Source: Cellvibrionaceae bacterium (GTDB lineage: Bacteria; Pseudomonadota; Gammaproteobacteria; Pseudomonadales; Cellvibrionaceae). From it: a stretch of DNA of 64,000 bases. Positions 8,332 to 17,392 of this stretch are shown here, one piece after another; positions within the stretch are counted from its first letter, which is position 1; each line of letters begins with the position of its first letter. Below the pieces are notes generated by a model that saw nothing but the letters and a program-made list of their open reading frames with translations, ran no database searches and was not told the origin of the DNA. A program made the position numbers and the translations under genes. The stretch lies in assembly GCA_021151695.1 (NCBI GenBank), contig JAGKWU010000007.1, positions 164,478 through 228,477 on the forward strand, read 5' to 3'.

Positions 8332-9222
8332 ATGGACTGGAAAGACGGCAGACGCAGCAACAATATCGACGATCGACGGGATACCCCCGTCTCGGCTGGC
8401 ACACCCGCCGGCGCTATGTTATTGATTCGTTTTTTGCCCTACCTGCTCGGCTCGCGCATTGGCCGCATGATTTTATTAGTGGGCGGGCTGGGTTATGCGG
8501 GTGCTTATTTTTTGGGTATAGATCCACTGCGCCTGCTCGGTGGCCAGAATGTTGCGCCTCATCAGCAGCACCAACCATTAAACCCACAAGAAAAAGAACT
8601 CACGGATTTTGTTTCGGTCGTGCTGGGCAGCACCGAAGATGTTTGGCATGAGCGCTTTCAGCAATCCGGTGGACAATATCACGACCCTGTGCTTGCGCTT
8701 TTCAGAAATCGCGTTGATTCTGCCTGCGGCATCACCGGATCTGCCGTTGGGCCTTTTTATTGCCCTGGCGACAACAAGCTGTATCTGGATTTATCCTTCT
8801 TCCAGGAAATGAAAGATCGCCTTGGCGCACCGGGTGAATTCGCGCAGGCCTATGTGATCGCCCATGAAGTAGGTCACCATGTGCAAAATCTGCTAGGCGT
8901 TTCCACTAAAGTGCGAAATGCACAGCGCGGCAAATCCCAAGCCGAAGCCAATCAGTTATCGGTAAAATTGGAATTACAAGCTGATTGCCTCGCTGGCATC
9001 TGGGCGCACTATGCGCAAAATGGCAAGATAAAAATTTACCCCAAGGATATTGAAGATGCCATCAATGCCGCTGCCGCCGTAGGTGATGATCGCCTGCAAA
9101 AACAGGCTCGCGGCACAGTGCAACCTGAACGCTTTACCCATGGTACCTCGGCACAGCGCATGGAGTGGTTCAAGCGTGGATTTGATTCAGGTACCGTCAA
9201 CGATTGCAATACTTTCAAGTAA
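8332..9222 (+). CDS. Neutral zinc metallopeptidase, YpfJ family
   Basis: 296 residues from the ATG at 8332, preceded by GAGGTGG; a TTG seven codons upstream is less likely. The N-terminus MDWKDGRRSNNIDDRR is typical of the family (PF04228). A membrane segment follows at about residues 24-65. The zincin motif HEVGH is at residues 178-182, preceded by FYCPGDNKLYLDLSFF, and the downstream block LELQADCLAGIWAHY likely gives the third zinc ligand. The likely location is the inner membrane with the catalytic part in the periplasm. Substrates are unknown. A small acidic gene follows after 21 bases and is probably cotranscribed. Confidence 0.9.
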   Translation: MDWKDGRRSNNIDDRRDTPVSAGTPAGAMLLIRFLPYLLGSRIGRMILLVGGLGYAGAYFLGIDPLRLLGGQNVAPHQQHQPLNPQEKELTDFVSVVLGSTEDVWHERFQQSGGQYHDPVLALFRNRVDSACGITGSAVGPFYCPGDNKLYLDLSFFQEMKDRLGAPGEFAQAYVIAHEVGHHVQNLLGVSTKVRNAQRGKSQAEANQLSVKLELQADCLAGIWAHYAQNGKIKIYPKDIEDAINAAAAVGDDRLQKQARGTVQPERFTHGTSAQRMEWFKRGFDSGTVNDCNTFK

Positions 9223-9243
9223 ACAACTAAAAAGGTTTTCATA

Positions 9244-9564
9244 ATGACTTACGACGCAGCTACCAACAACTCACCCGAACAACACGACGAATTTATCAGT
9301 GAACTGAGCAAAGTTACCCTTGCCGCCATAGTCGAGGCCAATGGCAACGAGGCTGCCTTACAAGATGCCGTGCGCGAATTTTTTGTGAAAGCTACCGAGG
9401 CCAATCTTGAGCTGGAAGAAATTGAAGATATCCTCGGTGTTAATGAAGATTGCATCATGAATCAGGCAGAGCTGTCGGAGACCGATGAAGATATCATCAT
9501 CGATACTTTCGACGCACTGGTGAATGATTTGATCCAGACACTTAAGGAAGAAGAGTCTGAATAG
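9244..9564 (+). CDS. Small acidic protein of unknown function
   Basis: 106 residues, 21 bases downstream of the metallopeptidase gene and so probably in its transcript. It is rich in Asp and Glu, predicted helical, with no signal peptide, no cysteine cluster (one Cys) and no membrane segment. AAAAAGG stands about 9 bases before the ATG. I do not recognise a family. Codon use looks like its neighbours, so it is likely a real gene. The strong acidity would suit a protein that binds a basic partner, but this is speculation. Confidence 0.65.
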   Translation: MTYDAATNNSPEQHDEFISELSKVTLAAIVEANGNEAALQDAVREFFVKATEANLELEEIEDILGVNEDCIMNQAELSETDEDIIIDTFDALVNDLIQTLKEEESE

Positions 9565-9845
9565 GCACACAACTAACATCAGCAAACAGTTACCCAACTG
9601 GCACACAAGTTGGAATTTTAGTAACACCTGGCAAGTGTAAAAAAAACACATTTTTTTACAAAGGCAATTACAGGCGACCAAAAACAATTACTGGCGACGC
9701 GCAAAATAATGCGGTTTGACTTGCCAGTGGCAATCTCCTATCAATACCCCCGCCGCAAGGATCTTGCGGCATTGATTAGCAACCGCCGACTGAACAGTTG
9801 CTCGCGCAACATTCAGCCTCACTCAATCATTACAAGGGGGTTATT
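9565..9845. other. Intergenic region with short repeats and hairpin
   Basis: 281 bases. It holds a near-exact direct repeat (CAATTAC[A/T]GGCGAC at 9665 and 9685, 20-base period) and a perfect 8-bp hairpin GCCGCAAG-GAT-CTTGCGGC at 9752-9770. The hairpin is not followed by a T run, so it is not an obvious terminator. The promoter of the gene at 9846 should lie here. Confidence 0.5.
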
Positions 9846-11702
9846 ATGAAGTTCTCACCGCGATTATTCGCAATTGCTTCCGTTTCACTGTGCATCTCGC
9901 TCAATGCATTTAACCATGCAGTAGCACAGACAGATTCCACCATAACCAATAATCCAAAACCAGGCAGTTTAAGTTTAACCAAACTCGACGATACCACAGC
10001 CCTGGTTGAAGCAACCTTTGCCGTACTGCCCAATGAAAACCGTGTCGATATTCTGGTGGGAGATCAAGTCTCCACCTTTACAGACGATGGTAAAAATGGC
10101 GACCTCAAAGCGGGCGACGGAATTTTTTCTACCAAAATCGCCTTTGATTTTGACGCATTCGCCAGAGCCAACTTACAACTTGCCAATAACGCAAGCAGAG
10201 AGAAAGATCCAATATTTGCACCGGGAGATCGCCAGGTTATTGGCTCCCAGCAAGCTGTGGTATCCAGCACATCTGTGGGTTTTACAACGCAAATCGGCGA
10301 ACAGTTAAAAAGTTTTAGTTTGCCTACCGATGCAAAACAAATTGCACTTGGCCAAGCCATAGCACTGCCACTGCTGGGTAAAGCTATTGGTTTACCACCG
10401 GATATCAGTATTAGCAGCGCTGCCGCTGTGAGCATTCCCAAATCACTGATGATCACCAGTACCAGCGTGGTGAATGATCCAACCCGCACCTGGGCTTGTA
10501 AATCCAGCAATACAACACCTGTTGGCAACCCTACCGGTGAATGGACTTTTTGGCAGTTAATGGAAAATATTTCCAACGGTACTGCACCAACGTCCGATTA
10601 TATTAAAGCTTTATTCAAACATTGGACGGCCCCTCAAACCGTTAATACCTTTACCGTGCCAGCACGCGTTAATGTCTTTAACGAGGTGATCAAGCAGTGG
10701 GAAATTCGCAGCGGTGGTGTGGGCGCAGTGCTGAAACCCAATCAAAGCCCCTTCCGTTTGCTGGGCATAGTGCTGCGTATCGATTTGCGCGGAGGCACCG
10801 GCCCTTACGCTGCCGGTGAAGCAGGTGAAGCGCGTTTTGTTTTTGCATTGCACGATGGTAAATGCAATAACAAAAGCATGACACTGATTATGGAATACAA
10901 AGTACCCATTGCAGGTTGCACCAACATTCGCAGCTGGGCGCAAAAATGGAAAGCGTTAGCCAGCTCAGCCAACTACAACAGCGATCTCGCCAGCCTTACT
11001 CAAGTATTTTCAGCAGCCGGTGCTAATCCCGTTGCACCCAACCAAAGTGCCATAGGGCAAATACGCACCAATGAATTCTTAGCGGGTTCGCCCGGCTGGC
11101 AGGAGCGCGAATTTGTACTGCCTAAATCCGGCGGGTTCCTGGGCGAGACAGATGTTAAGCAAGAGCCTGATAACGGCTTTAATAATTCCAGCTTGCTGGC
11201 AACTTATCTGAATACCAATTGGCCATTGCTGGTTGGCCCACCACCCGCGCAGCATACAATTCCACTGAGCTTTTTAGGAAATCCATTTGCGGGCGGTGCC
11301 TCGCCTGTACCCACAGTGTGGAATGCTCCAGCTTCATTGCTGACAGTGCCAACAACGCCGGCACCCGTAACTCCACCACCCGCAACGATTCGCGACGATG
11401 CACTCTTCCAGTTGGCCGTGAATACCTGCAGTGGCTGTCACCGCAACGAAACCGGAACACCCTTTGCGCATCTGGATTACAACTCGCCACCAGGCAGCCC
11501 TGCTTTACTGTCCGGCTTCCTGACAGGTATAACGGTGAACGATGCGCGCAACTCTGCCATTCCGCGCAGCTTTAACGATCTGGCGCGCCGCGCGGCAGAT
11601 TTGAATGTTGCTGCAACCATGAGCTGTGAGAAAAAAACGGCTTTTGGCAATCTGGTCGTGAGCGAATTGACGTCGCCTGCGCCGGTTAAGTTTGTGCATT
11701 AA
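9846..11702 (+). CDS. Secreted protein with a single C-terminal haem-c motif, function unknown
   Basis: 618 residues from the ATG at 9846, which follows a strong AAGGGGG. A start at 9798 would lengthen and damage the signal peptide (about residues 1-28, ending AVA). Residues about 35-105 look like an immunoglobulin-like domain with the Asp-Gly rich stretch DDGKNGDLKAGDGIFSTK. A long middle part matches no family I know. A Pro/Thr-rich segment then leads to CSGCH at residues 528-532, the CxxCH covalent haem-c site, in a region of about 90 residues. Other cysteines suggest disulfides, so the protein is periplasmic or surface exposed. It is monocistronic. Confidence 0.7.
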   Translation: MKFSPRLFAIASVSLCISLNAFNHAVAQTDSTITNNPKPGSLSLTKLDDTTALVEATFAVLPNENRVDILVGDQVSTFTDDGKNGDLKAGDGIFSTKIAFDFDAFARANLQLANNASREKDPIFAPGDRQVIGSQQAVVSSTSVGFTTQIGEQLKSFSLPTDAKQIALGQAIALPLLGKAIGLPPDISISSAAAVSIPKSLMITSTSVVNDPTRTWACKSSNTTPVGNPTGEWTFWQLMENISNGTAPTSDYIKALFKHWTAPQTVNTFTVPARVNVFNEVIKQWEIRSGGVGAVLKPNQSPFRLLGIVLRIDLRGGTGPYAAGEAGEARFVFALHDGKCNNKSMTLIMEYKVPIAGCTNIRSWAQKWKALASSANYNSDLASLTQVFSAAGANPVAPNQSAIGQIRTNEFLAGSPGWQEREFVLPKSGGFLGETDVKQEPDNGFNNSSLLATYLNTNWPLLVGPPPAQHTIPLSFLGNPFAGGASPVPTVWNAPASLLTVPTTPAPVTPPPATIRDDALFQLAVNTCSGCHRNETGTPFAHLDYNSPPGSPALLSGFLTGITVNDARNSAIPRSFNDLARRAADLNVAATMSCEKKTAFGNLVVSELTSPAPVKFVH

Positions 11703-11742
11703 TGTGTTAGCGCCAAGGACGGCTCTCAATTTTACTTTTTCA

Positions 11743-11792
11743 GGGAGTCGTCATCCTGCTACGCGCTCCGGTTAGCGGGGATGACGACTCCC
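11743..11792. repeat. Dispersed inverted-repeat element, copy 1
   Basis: Perfect 14-bp terminal arms GGGAGTCGTCATCC (11743-11756) and GGATGACGACTCCC (11779-11792) around a 22-base centre. The same arms recur at 20386-20501, 30778-30887 and 56565-56619. It lies just after the gene ending at 11702 and may act as a transcript 3' hairpin. Confidence 0.8.
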
Positions 11793-11836
11793 TTCTAAAG
11801 AAGGGATTTGTAATTACATAAACTCAATTTATCAAG

Positions 11837-14077
11837 GTGAGCATTCGCAACAGCTGTGATTTAATACACCCCTACCTCTGGCCACCATTTAGCTCGCCAA
11901 TGCCTCTACTACCCAAGCACCACCTCAAAGCCAGCCTGCGAATTCTATTAAGTTATTACGTCTGCAATGGCCTGGCCGCAGCGTTCGGGCTGTTGCTTAT
12001 CTCAGGTGTATTTCATTTTTTCATCGGTCCTTTCGCGGCCGCCGCCGCATCTGTCGGTGTGATTGTTTGTATCCCAGCAGATCAACCCTCACCCCAGCGC
12101 GGAAAGATCTGGCAATTGCTGCCCGCCGCCCTGCTCGGCTTGCCGTTATTTTTTGCCGTACAGTTGCTTTACAGCACACCGCTTTATTTGGGAATGTTAC
12201 TGGTACCGGCCAGCTTCCTCGCGTTTTTAGCGGCAGCCTGGGGCAAACGCGGATTACCGATTTCGGTATCGATTATGTTTGCCATGATTTTTTCGATGGC
12301 AACGCCCCACACGGATTCCACCGCACTGGCTACCAGTTTTTATTTCGCGCTGGGCGCTGGCCTTTATCTCATCTACGCATGTATTGCCAACAGCCTGTTG
12401 AATGAGCGTTACCGGGTGCAATTCCTGGCGGATACCCTGCTCAGCCTGGCCGGCCTCATGCGCATTCAGGCGCGGCAATTTACCTGCCGGGAAGAGCGCG
12501 AAGCGCTATTGGGTAAGGTGCTGCAGCATCAAGCCAGCCTCACCGACCAACTCCAAAGCGCCCGCGACCTGATCTTAGAAGCACCGCGCAACCTGCGTCG
12601 CCAGCAATTGGCGGCCATGCTGCTCAGCCTGCTGGAAATGCGCGATCACCTGATTGCCTGCGAGCTGGACCTGGAGATTTTGCAAAGCCAGGAAAATGGC
12701 GAAGCGCTCTTACAAGCTCTGCGCATGCAATTGGAAGCCTTGTCGGAGGATCTCGCAACCCTTGCCGACCAACTATTACGTCGCTCAACTATCACCTCTA
12801 TTACCGACCGACGCGATCAACTCCTGGCGCTCCTTGACGATAAAAGCCCAGCCATCGCTCGCAGTCTCGCGGGTAGATTGGCGTTAGTCAGCGACGAAGC
12901 CGTCGCCCTGACGGCGCTTGCACGCGGCGAACAGGCCCCGGACGCCACATTGGTACGCGACGCCTGGCAGCTGTTTGTCAGCCCCATGAAATGGAGCTGG
13001 CAGCCCATCGCCACTATGCAGGGCTGGGACGCGCCACCTTTACGCCATGCCCTGCGCGCCGCCCTGGCCATTGGCTTTGCCTACGGGCTCTCGCTGGCGC
13101 TGCCCTGGGGCACCCACGAATACTGGATTTTGCTGACGATTGTGGTGGTCTTCCGCGGCAGCCTTGCGCAGACGCTGGAGCGACGTAACAGCCGCGTACT
13201 GGGCACACTTGGCGGCTGTGTTATAGCCGCCGCCCTGCTCTCGCTGCACCTGCCCATACCGGCCTTGCTGGTGATACTCACCCTCGCCCAGGCATTAGCA
13301 CATGGCTTCGCGGCCAAGCGCTATCTGGTGACGGCAGTGAGCGCCACAGTGCTAGGTCTCTTGCAGGCTCATATGCTGTCCATCGGCGGTCATCCGGTAT
13401 TCGATATGCTGGAGCGTATTGCCGATACACTGATGGGCGTTGGCATCGCCTGGGCGTTTAGTTATGTGCTGCCCTCGTGGGAAAAGTCCCAAATTCCTGC
13501 CTTGGTCAAACGCGTACTGAAAGCCCAGGCGCAACACGCACAGCGAGCCCTGGCACTGAGCCAGAACGCAACCTTGACGAATAAAGACAGCCCCCAGGTT
13601 CACTGGCGGCTGGCACGACGCGAAGCCTTCAACAGTCTCTCTGCCCTGGTTCAGGCCAGCAGTCGCGCACTTGCTGAGCCCCGCGCCGTGCAACCGCCCG
13701 TGCGCCAGCTGGAGCACTTGCTCGCCCACAGCTACCAATTACTGGCGCAGCTGACGCTGGTCAAAACACTGCTGTTATTGCGTCGTGATCGCCTGCAGCT
13801 ACCTGAGCTTATTCCCGAGCTGGAAGCCGCTGCTGCGCGGCTTGACGAGCTGCTGGCCGGATACACCAACATATCACCAGCGCCATCTGAAACAGCGCTG
13901 GAAGAGGAAATACTCGCGGGCCTCAAATTGCCCGATCCTTTTGTGCAGGATCTCAGTGTCTGGCTAAGACGCCGCTTGCAACTTGCTACCTATCTTGCCC
14001 AACAATTGCGTCACGAAGCGGAGCCGCTGCTATCCAAAACAACACAACCGCCCCACACAACACAACAGGGCCAATAA
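11837..14077 (+). CDS. FUSC-family inner membrane protein (YccS/AaeB-like)
   Basis: 746 residues from GTG 11837; an in-frame ATG at 11900 (725 residues) is an equally possible start, as neither has a clear ribosome site. There are two sets of about five to six membrane helices (roughly residues 30-190 and 410-540), each followed by a long helical cytoplasmic region. The second set includes PWGTHEYWILLTIVVVFRGS and LERRNSRVLGT, hallmarks of the FUSC domain found in YccS and the aromatic-acid exporter AaeB. No membrane-fusion partner is adjacent, which favours the YccS-like subgroup of unknown substrate. Confidence 0.85.
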   Translation: MSIRNSCDLIHPYLWPPFSSPMPLLPKHHLKASLRILLSYYVCNGLAAAFGLLLISGVFHFFIGPFAAAAASVGVIVCIPADQPSPQRGKIWQLLPAALLGLPLFFAVQLLYSTPLYLGMLLVPASFLAFLAAAWGKRGLPISVSIMFAMIFSMATPHTDSTALATSFYFALGAGLYLIYACIANSLLNERYRVQFLADTLLSLAGLMRIQARQFTCREEREALLGKVLQHQASLTDQLQSARDLILEAPRNLRRQQLAAMLLSLLEMRDHLIACELDLEILQSQENGEALLQALRMQLEALSEDLATLADQLLRRSTITSITDRRDQLLALLDDKSPAIARSLAGRLALVSDEAVALTALARGEQAPDATLVRDAWQLFVSPMKWSWQPIATMQGWDAPPLRHALRAALAIGFAYGLSLALPWGTHEYWILLTIVVVFRGSLAQTLERRNSRVLGTLGGCVIAAALLSLHLPIPALLVILTLAQALAHGFAAKRYLVTAVSATVLGLLQAHMLSIGGHPVFDMLERIADTLMGVGIAWAFSYVLPSWEKSQIPALVKRVLKAQAQHAQRALALSQNATLTNKDSPQVHWRLARREAFNSLSALVQASSRALAEPRAVQPPVRQLEHLLAHSYQLLAQLTLVKTLLLLRRDRLQLPELIPELEAAAARLDELLAGYTNISPAPSETALEEEILAGLKLPDPFVQDLSVWLRRRLQLATYLAQQLRHEAEPLLSKTTQPPHTTQQGQ

Positions 14078-14174
14078 TCGCTGCACACAAAAATTCATGG
14101 GAGTTGATGCCGGCTTGTTATATCTTGCAACCAGACTTTCACCTTCCCTCCAATAAAACCAAGAAGGCAAACTT

Positions 14175-14873
14175 ATGGACAACCACGACACGATTAAGAC
14201 CGAGCACGAGGCCATGCTCACCGCGATAGAGGCTCGCATCCTCGGTTCCCTGATGGAGAAACAATTAACCACGCCCGATGCCTACCCGATAACCCTTAAT
14301 GCACTAGTACTGGCCTGCAACCAGAAAACCAGTAGAGAGCCAGTCAGTAATTACGAGTCTGGCGAAATCCAGCGCTGCGCCAGTCAGTTGCAAGATAAAA
14401 AATTGATTGAAGTGGATTACAGCGCACGCGCCGCCCGTTACGACCAGCGCCTCACACGCGTGCTCGGTATGGACAAGGCTACGCAGGCAATTTTGAACGT
14501 GATGTTACTGCGCGGCCCGCAAACCCTGTCAGAGATTTTGACGCGCACCCAGCGCATGTTTGAGTTTGAGGGTCTGGCTGCTGTGGAGGAAAAACTGGAG
14601 TATCTCTGCGCAAAAACCACGCCTTATTTTGTGCGTATTCCGCGCCTGTCAGGCCAGCGTGAAGACAGGTTTATGCATTTGTTGTGCGGTGAACCGGATA
14701 TGGATGCCATAGCGGCATTGCAGCAAAGCAGTGGTGGTCACAACCAAAAAGCAGAGGACACGACCGCCTTGCAGGAACGGGTCAATAAGCTCGAAGAACA
14801 AGTAGCGCAGTTGCAGCAGCAAGTACAAAGTCTGCTGGCTGCTGCGACAACTATTGCGGATAACGCAGATTGA
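14175..14873 (+). CDS. yceH: YceH family protein (DUF480)
   Basis: 232 residues. The N-terminus reads EARILGSLMEKQLTTPDAYP and then NQKTSREPV, the defining signature of DUF480/YceH. This is a pair of winged-helix domains of unknown function, widespread in Proteobacteria. The last 35 residues form a heptad-like coiled coil (LQERVNKLEEQVAQLQQQ) that may mediate oligomerisation. AAGAAGG precedes the ATG. The stop lies 14 bases from the stop of the convergent gene at 14888. Confidence 0.9.
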   Translation: MDNHDTIKTEHEAMLTAIEARILGSLMEKQLTTPDAYPITLNALVLACNQKTSREPVSNYESGEIQRCASQLQDKKLIEVDYSARAARYDQRLTRVLGMDKATQAILNVMLLRGPQTLSEILTRTQRMFEFEGLAAVEEKLEYLCAKTTPYFVRIPRLSGQREDRFMHLLCGEPDMDAIAALQQSSGGHNQKAEDTTALQERVNKLEEQVAQLQQQVQSLLAAATTIADNAD

Positions 14874-14887
14874 TTTCCAACATCCTC

Positions 14888-16048
14888 TTAAAACAACTCA
14901 ACACTCTGATCGGCAGCTTGCTCTTCCGGCGCCTCCTCCGTGTGCAATAGTTTGGCGGCCATATCCAGTTGAATGACCAGGCTGCGAAAATGATCTTCAA
15001 TCGCGTCAGTCGCTTCGTGCAAGCGCTCCAGGGATGAAAGCGCTTGATCTGACAGCTGTAGCATAGCCGTTTCCTGTTGCAGCGTTAAATCCATCCCCGT
15101 CGCCAATTCGCGTAATGATAACGACAACTCCGTCATAATTTTTTTGACGGATTGACGATTATCTTTTGAAGCCATCTCCAGCAGCATCAACACCATACGG
15201 GTATTTTCCTGCTGCTCTTTCAGCATAATATTCGCTTTGATGGTTTTAGCCCGCGCCTCCGCAATTGAGGCTATGTGCGCAATGACGTCGCGCAGGCGAC
15301 CATATTTTTCTCCATCCGAAATGGGCGCATCGGTAATCAGTATCTGGGCGTTATCAAAATTGAAAATTAAAAAACGTCCCTGGGAAATAATACGCAACGC
15401 AGAGGTGCGCATTTGATCCAACAGGCGGCGATACCCCGGTGCAACAGCCTTGGGGTATACCTCTGATGCATCGTCAAAGCAAAACTGCACAATACCGTTA
15501 ACAGACAGATCCGCCAGACTACGCAACGTCTGCTGGGCGAGGCGCTCTATGGATGAAATGTTTTGCACCGCCTGGGCATAAAAGGCAACTTGCCCCATCT
15601 CCGAAGCGGATGACATAGCCGTGAAGGCAATACTGGAATAGTTTTTTAATTCTTCCTGCAGCGCCAACAGAGATTGCCTGTCATCATAGGCTTTTCGAAT
15701 ACTGGTGATGATGGCGTCCTGGGTAAAAGGACTAAAGACCAATCCATCCAACTCAAGTTGATCAAGCTGCAAACGAGCGTCGACAGAGGTATTACTTTTG
15801 ATTAACGCGAGACGGGGTAAATCCTGGGGTATAGCGGCCAGGTAGGCAGTATCGAAAGCCTTTCGGCTAAACACCAGCACCAGCTGGTCAACTCCCAAGC
15901 AAATTTCAGTAAACTCTTCCGGGTTAGCTGGGGCAACGCAGTAATCCAGCAGGTCGGCGCGGGGCGCGCCCTCGTCATCCACCATGGATTCCGCAGTGGG
16001 CACCCTAAACATATGCCCGGATTCCGAAAACCACCACAACTTCTCCAT
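14888..16048 (-). CDS. Uncharacterised signalling-like protein with degenerate receiver-like N-terminus
   Basis: 386 residues, with GGAGGCGG a few bases before the ATG. Residues about 1-130 look like an alpha/beta domain of receiver length, but I see no clear phospho-acceptor Asp motif. At about 145 is SSIAFTAMSSASEMGQ, a block I associate with response-regulator-like proteins of gammaproteobacteria. It is followed by a GAF-like middle region and a long helical C-terminus (about 275-375) with heptads. It is a soluble protein and an orphan: no kinase is next to it. I infer a regulatory or scaffold role. Confidence 0.55.
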   Translation of the reverse strand: MEKLWWFSESGHMFRVPTAESMVDDEGAPRADLLDYCVAPANPEEFTEICLGVDQLVLVFSRKAFDTAYLAAIPQDLPRLALIKSNTSVDARLQLDQLELDGLVFSPFTQDAIITSIRKAYDDRQSLLALQEELKNYSSIAFTAMSSASEMGQVAFYAQAVQNISSIERLAQQTLRSLADLSVNGIVQFCFDDASEVYPKAVAPGYRRLLDQMRTSALRIISQGRFLIFNFDNAQILITDAPISDGEKYGRLRDVIAHIASIAEARAKTIKANIMLKEQQENTRMVLMLLEMASKDNRQSVKKIMTELSLSLRELATGMDLTLQQETAMLQLSDQALSSLERLHEATDAIEDHFRSLVIQLDMAAKLLHTEEAPEEQAADQSVELF

Positions 16049-16299
16049 ACCGCCTCCATAATACTGATCACAAAACCGCCAATATCCGCATTAAAAATAT
16101 GGCTTTTATAAGATTAGCGGGAGCTCATAGGGCTATTAGTCTTTTTTGTCATAACAATTCTGAAATTCATTTAGGGTGACTGGTCAACGCAAGGACAAGC
16201 CCCCACCATTGGTTTATGATGAGCACCGGTTTCCGCGAGCCGGTTTTCCGCACGATTTTCACATCAACCCTTTATACATTCGCACAAAGGACCCATTTG

Positions 16300-17265
16300 A
16301 TGATTCGCCGTTTTTGTAGCTTTGCCATCCTGATTACACTCCTCGCCTCATGCAGCAGCAACCTCGATATCCCCTACAAGGGCCAGGAACTCAACAGCCT
16401 TGAACAGGCCGCCAACTACTTCCAGGCGCGCAACATCACCAAGAAAATTGTCGCCATGAAAATCCGTATTGACGAAAAGCCGTTCCTGCTGGGCGCCTAC
16501 GACGTGCGTGACGGCATAGCCTCTCGCGTACCGGAAGACAGCTACGGCGACCTGCTCGACAGCTTGCAAAAAAATGCCTCTCCTCTTGCGAGCGTAGCCT
16601 CCACCGCCGATGAGCAAAGCAGCGCCCCCGAGGGCTTGCGCACGCTCAACGAGCGCGTGAGCTACCTCACTGCCCGCGCTATCGCCAAAAGCTTTGGCAA
16701 GAACGGCATCCCGGTAATGCCAGCCAGCATGGTGATTGGACTCGCAGACGCCCAGCAAAACGCCAACAAACCACCGCAAATTTCACCGAAAGAAGAGAAG
16801 GCGTTACTAAATGCCATCAAAGAAAAAATCGCCATTACTGATAACGACTGGGCAGAAAATCGCAAACAATTTTACAAAGCGGAAGAGAAAGCTTTCTTTG
16901 CTGAAAACATCGTAAAACCAGGCGTGATTTCACTTAACTCTGGTGTGCAATACAAGTTTGTTAAGAAAGGCCCGGGCAAAGCCCCGCGCCTGAAAGACAC
17001 AGTTGTTGTGCATTACAAAGGCACCCTGCTCGACGGCACCGAGTTTGATAACAGCTACAGCCGCGGCAAGCCCGAAAAATTTGATTTGAAAGATCTGGTC
17101 GCCGGCTTTGGCGAAGCCATGACCCAGGTACCCGAAGGGTCCAAGGTTATTATTTATATTCCAACGCATATGGCCTATGGCGAAAAAGGTGCACCAGGTG
17201 TTCCGCCCTTCGCAGCGCTGATTTTTGAGGTTGAATTACAAAGTGTAAAAACCGGCTTCTTTTAA
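16300..17265 (+). CDS. FKBP-type peptidyl-prolyl cis-trans isomerase, lipoprotein
   Basis: 321 residues from the ATG at 16300, which follows AAAGGA and opens directly on a lipoprotein signal (LLASC, lipidated Cys18). A frame start at 16216 would put 28 residues before the signal. The middle helical region (about 110-220) matches the FKBP N-terminal dimerisation domain of FkpA and Mip. The C-terminal 95 residues are the FKBP fold, with VVVHYKGTLLDGTEFDNSYSR and the GYG-like HMAYGEKGAPG loop. It is a periplasmic foldase or chaperone attached to a membrane. The stop codon lies inside a 20-base tandem duplication. Confidence 0.9.
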   Translation: MIRRFCSFAILITLLASCSSNLDIPYKGQELNSLEQAANYFQARNITKKIVAMKIRIDEKPFLLGAYDVRDGIASRVPEDSYGDLLDSLQKNASPLASVASTADEQSSAPEGLRTLNERVSYLTARAIAKSFGKNGIPVMPASMVIGLADAQQNANKPPQISPKEEKALLNAIKEKIAITDNDWAENRKQFYKAEEKAFFAENIVKPGVISLNSGVQYKFVKKGPGKAPRLKDTVVVHYKGTLLDGTEFDNSYSRGKPEKFDLKDLVAGFGEAMTQVPEGSKVIIYIPTHMAYGEKGAPGVPPFAALIFEVELQSVKTGFF

Positions 17266-17289
17266 TAATCTCCAGCTTCTTTTAATAAT
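17255..17289 (+). repeat. Tandem direct repeat spanning the FKBP stop codon
   Basis: GCTTCTTTTAATAAT occurs at 17255-17269 and 17275-17289, a 20-base period. The first copy contains the FKBP stop codon, so the second is a short duplication of the gene end. Confidence 0.8.
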
Positions 17290-17392
17290 TTGTAGCTACA
17301 ATCAGTCTGTCAGCCAAGCGGCTCGCCCTATACAGAGCCCTTGGCCCATCCGCCACCATTCCATCAGCGTTATTTAAACAGGGATTAACACT

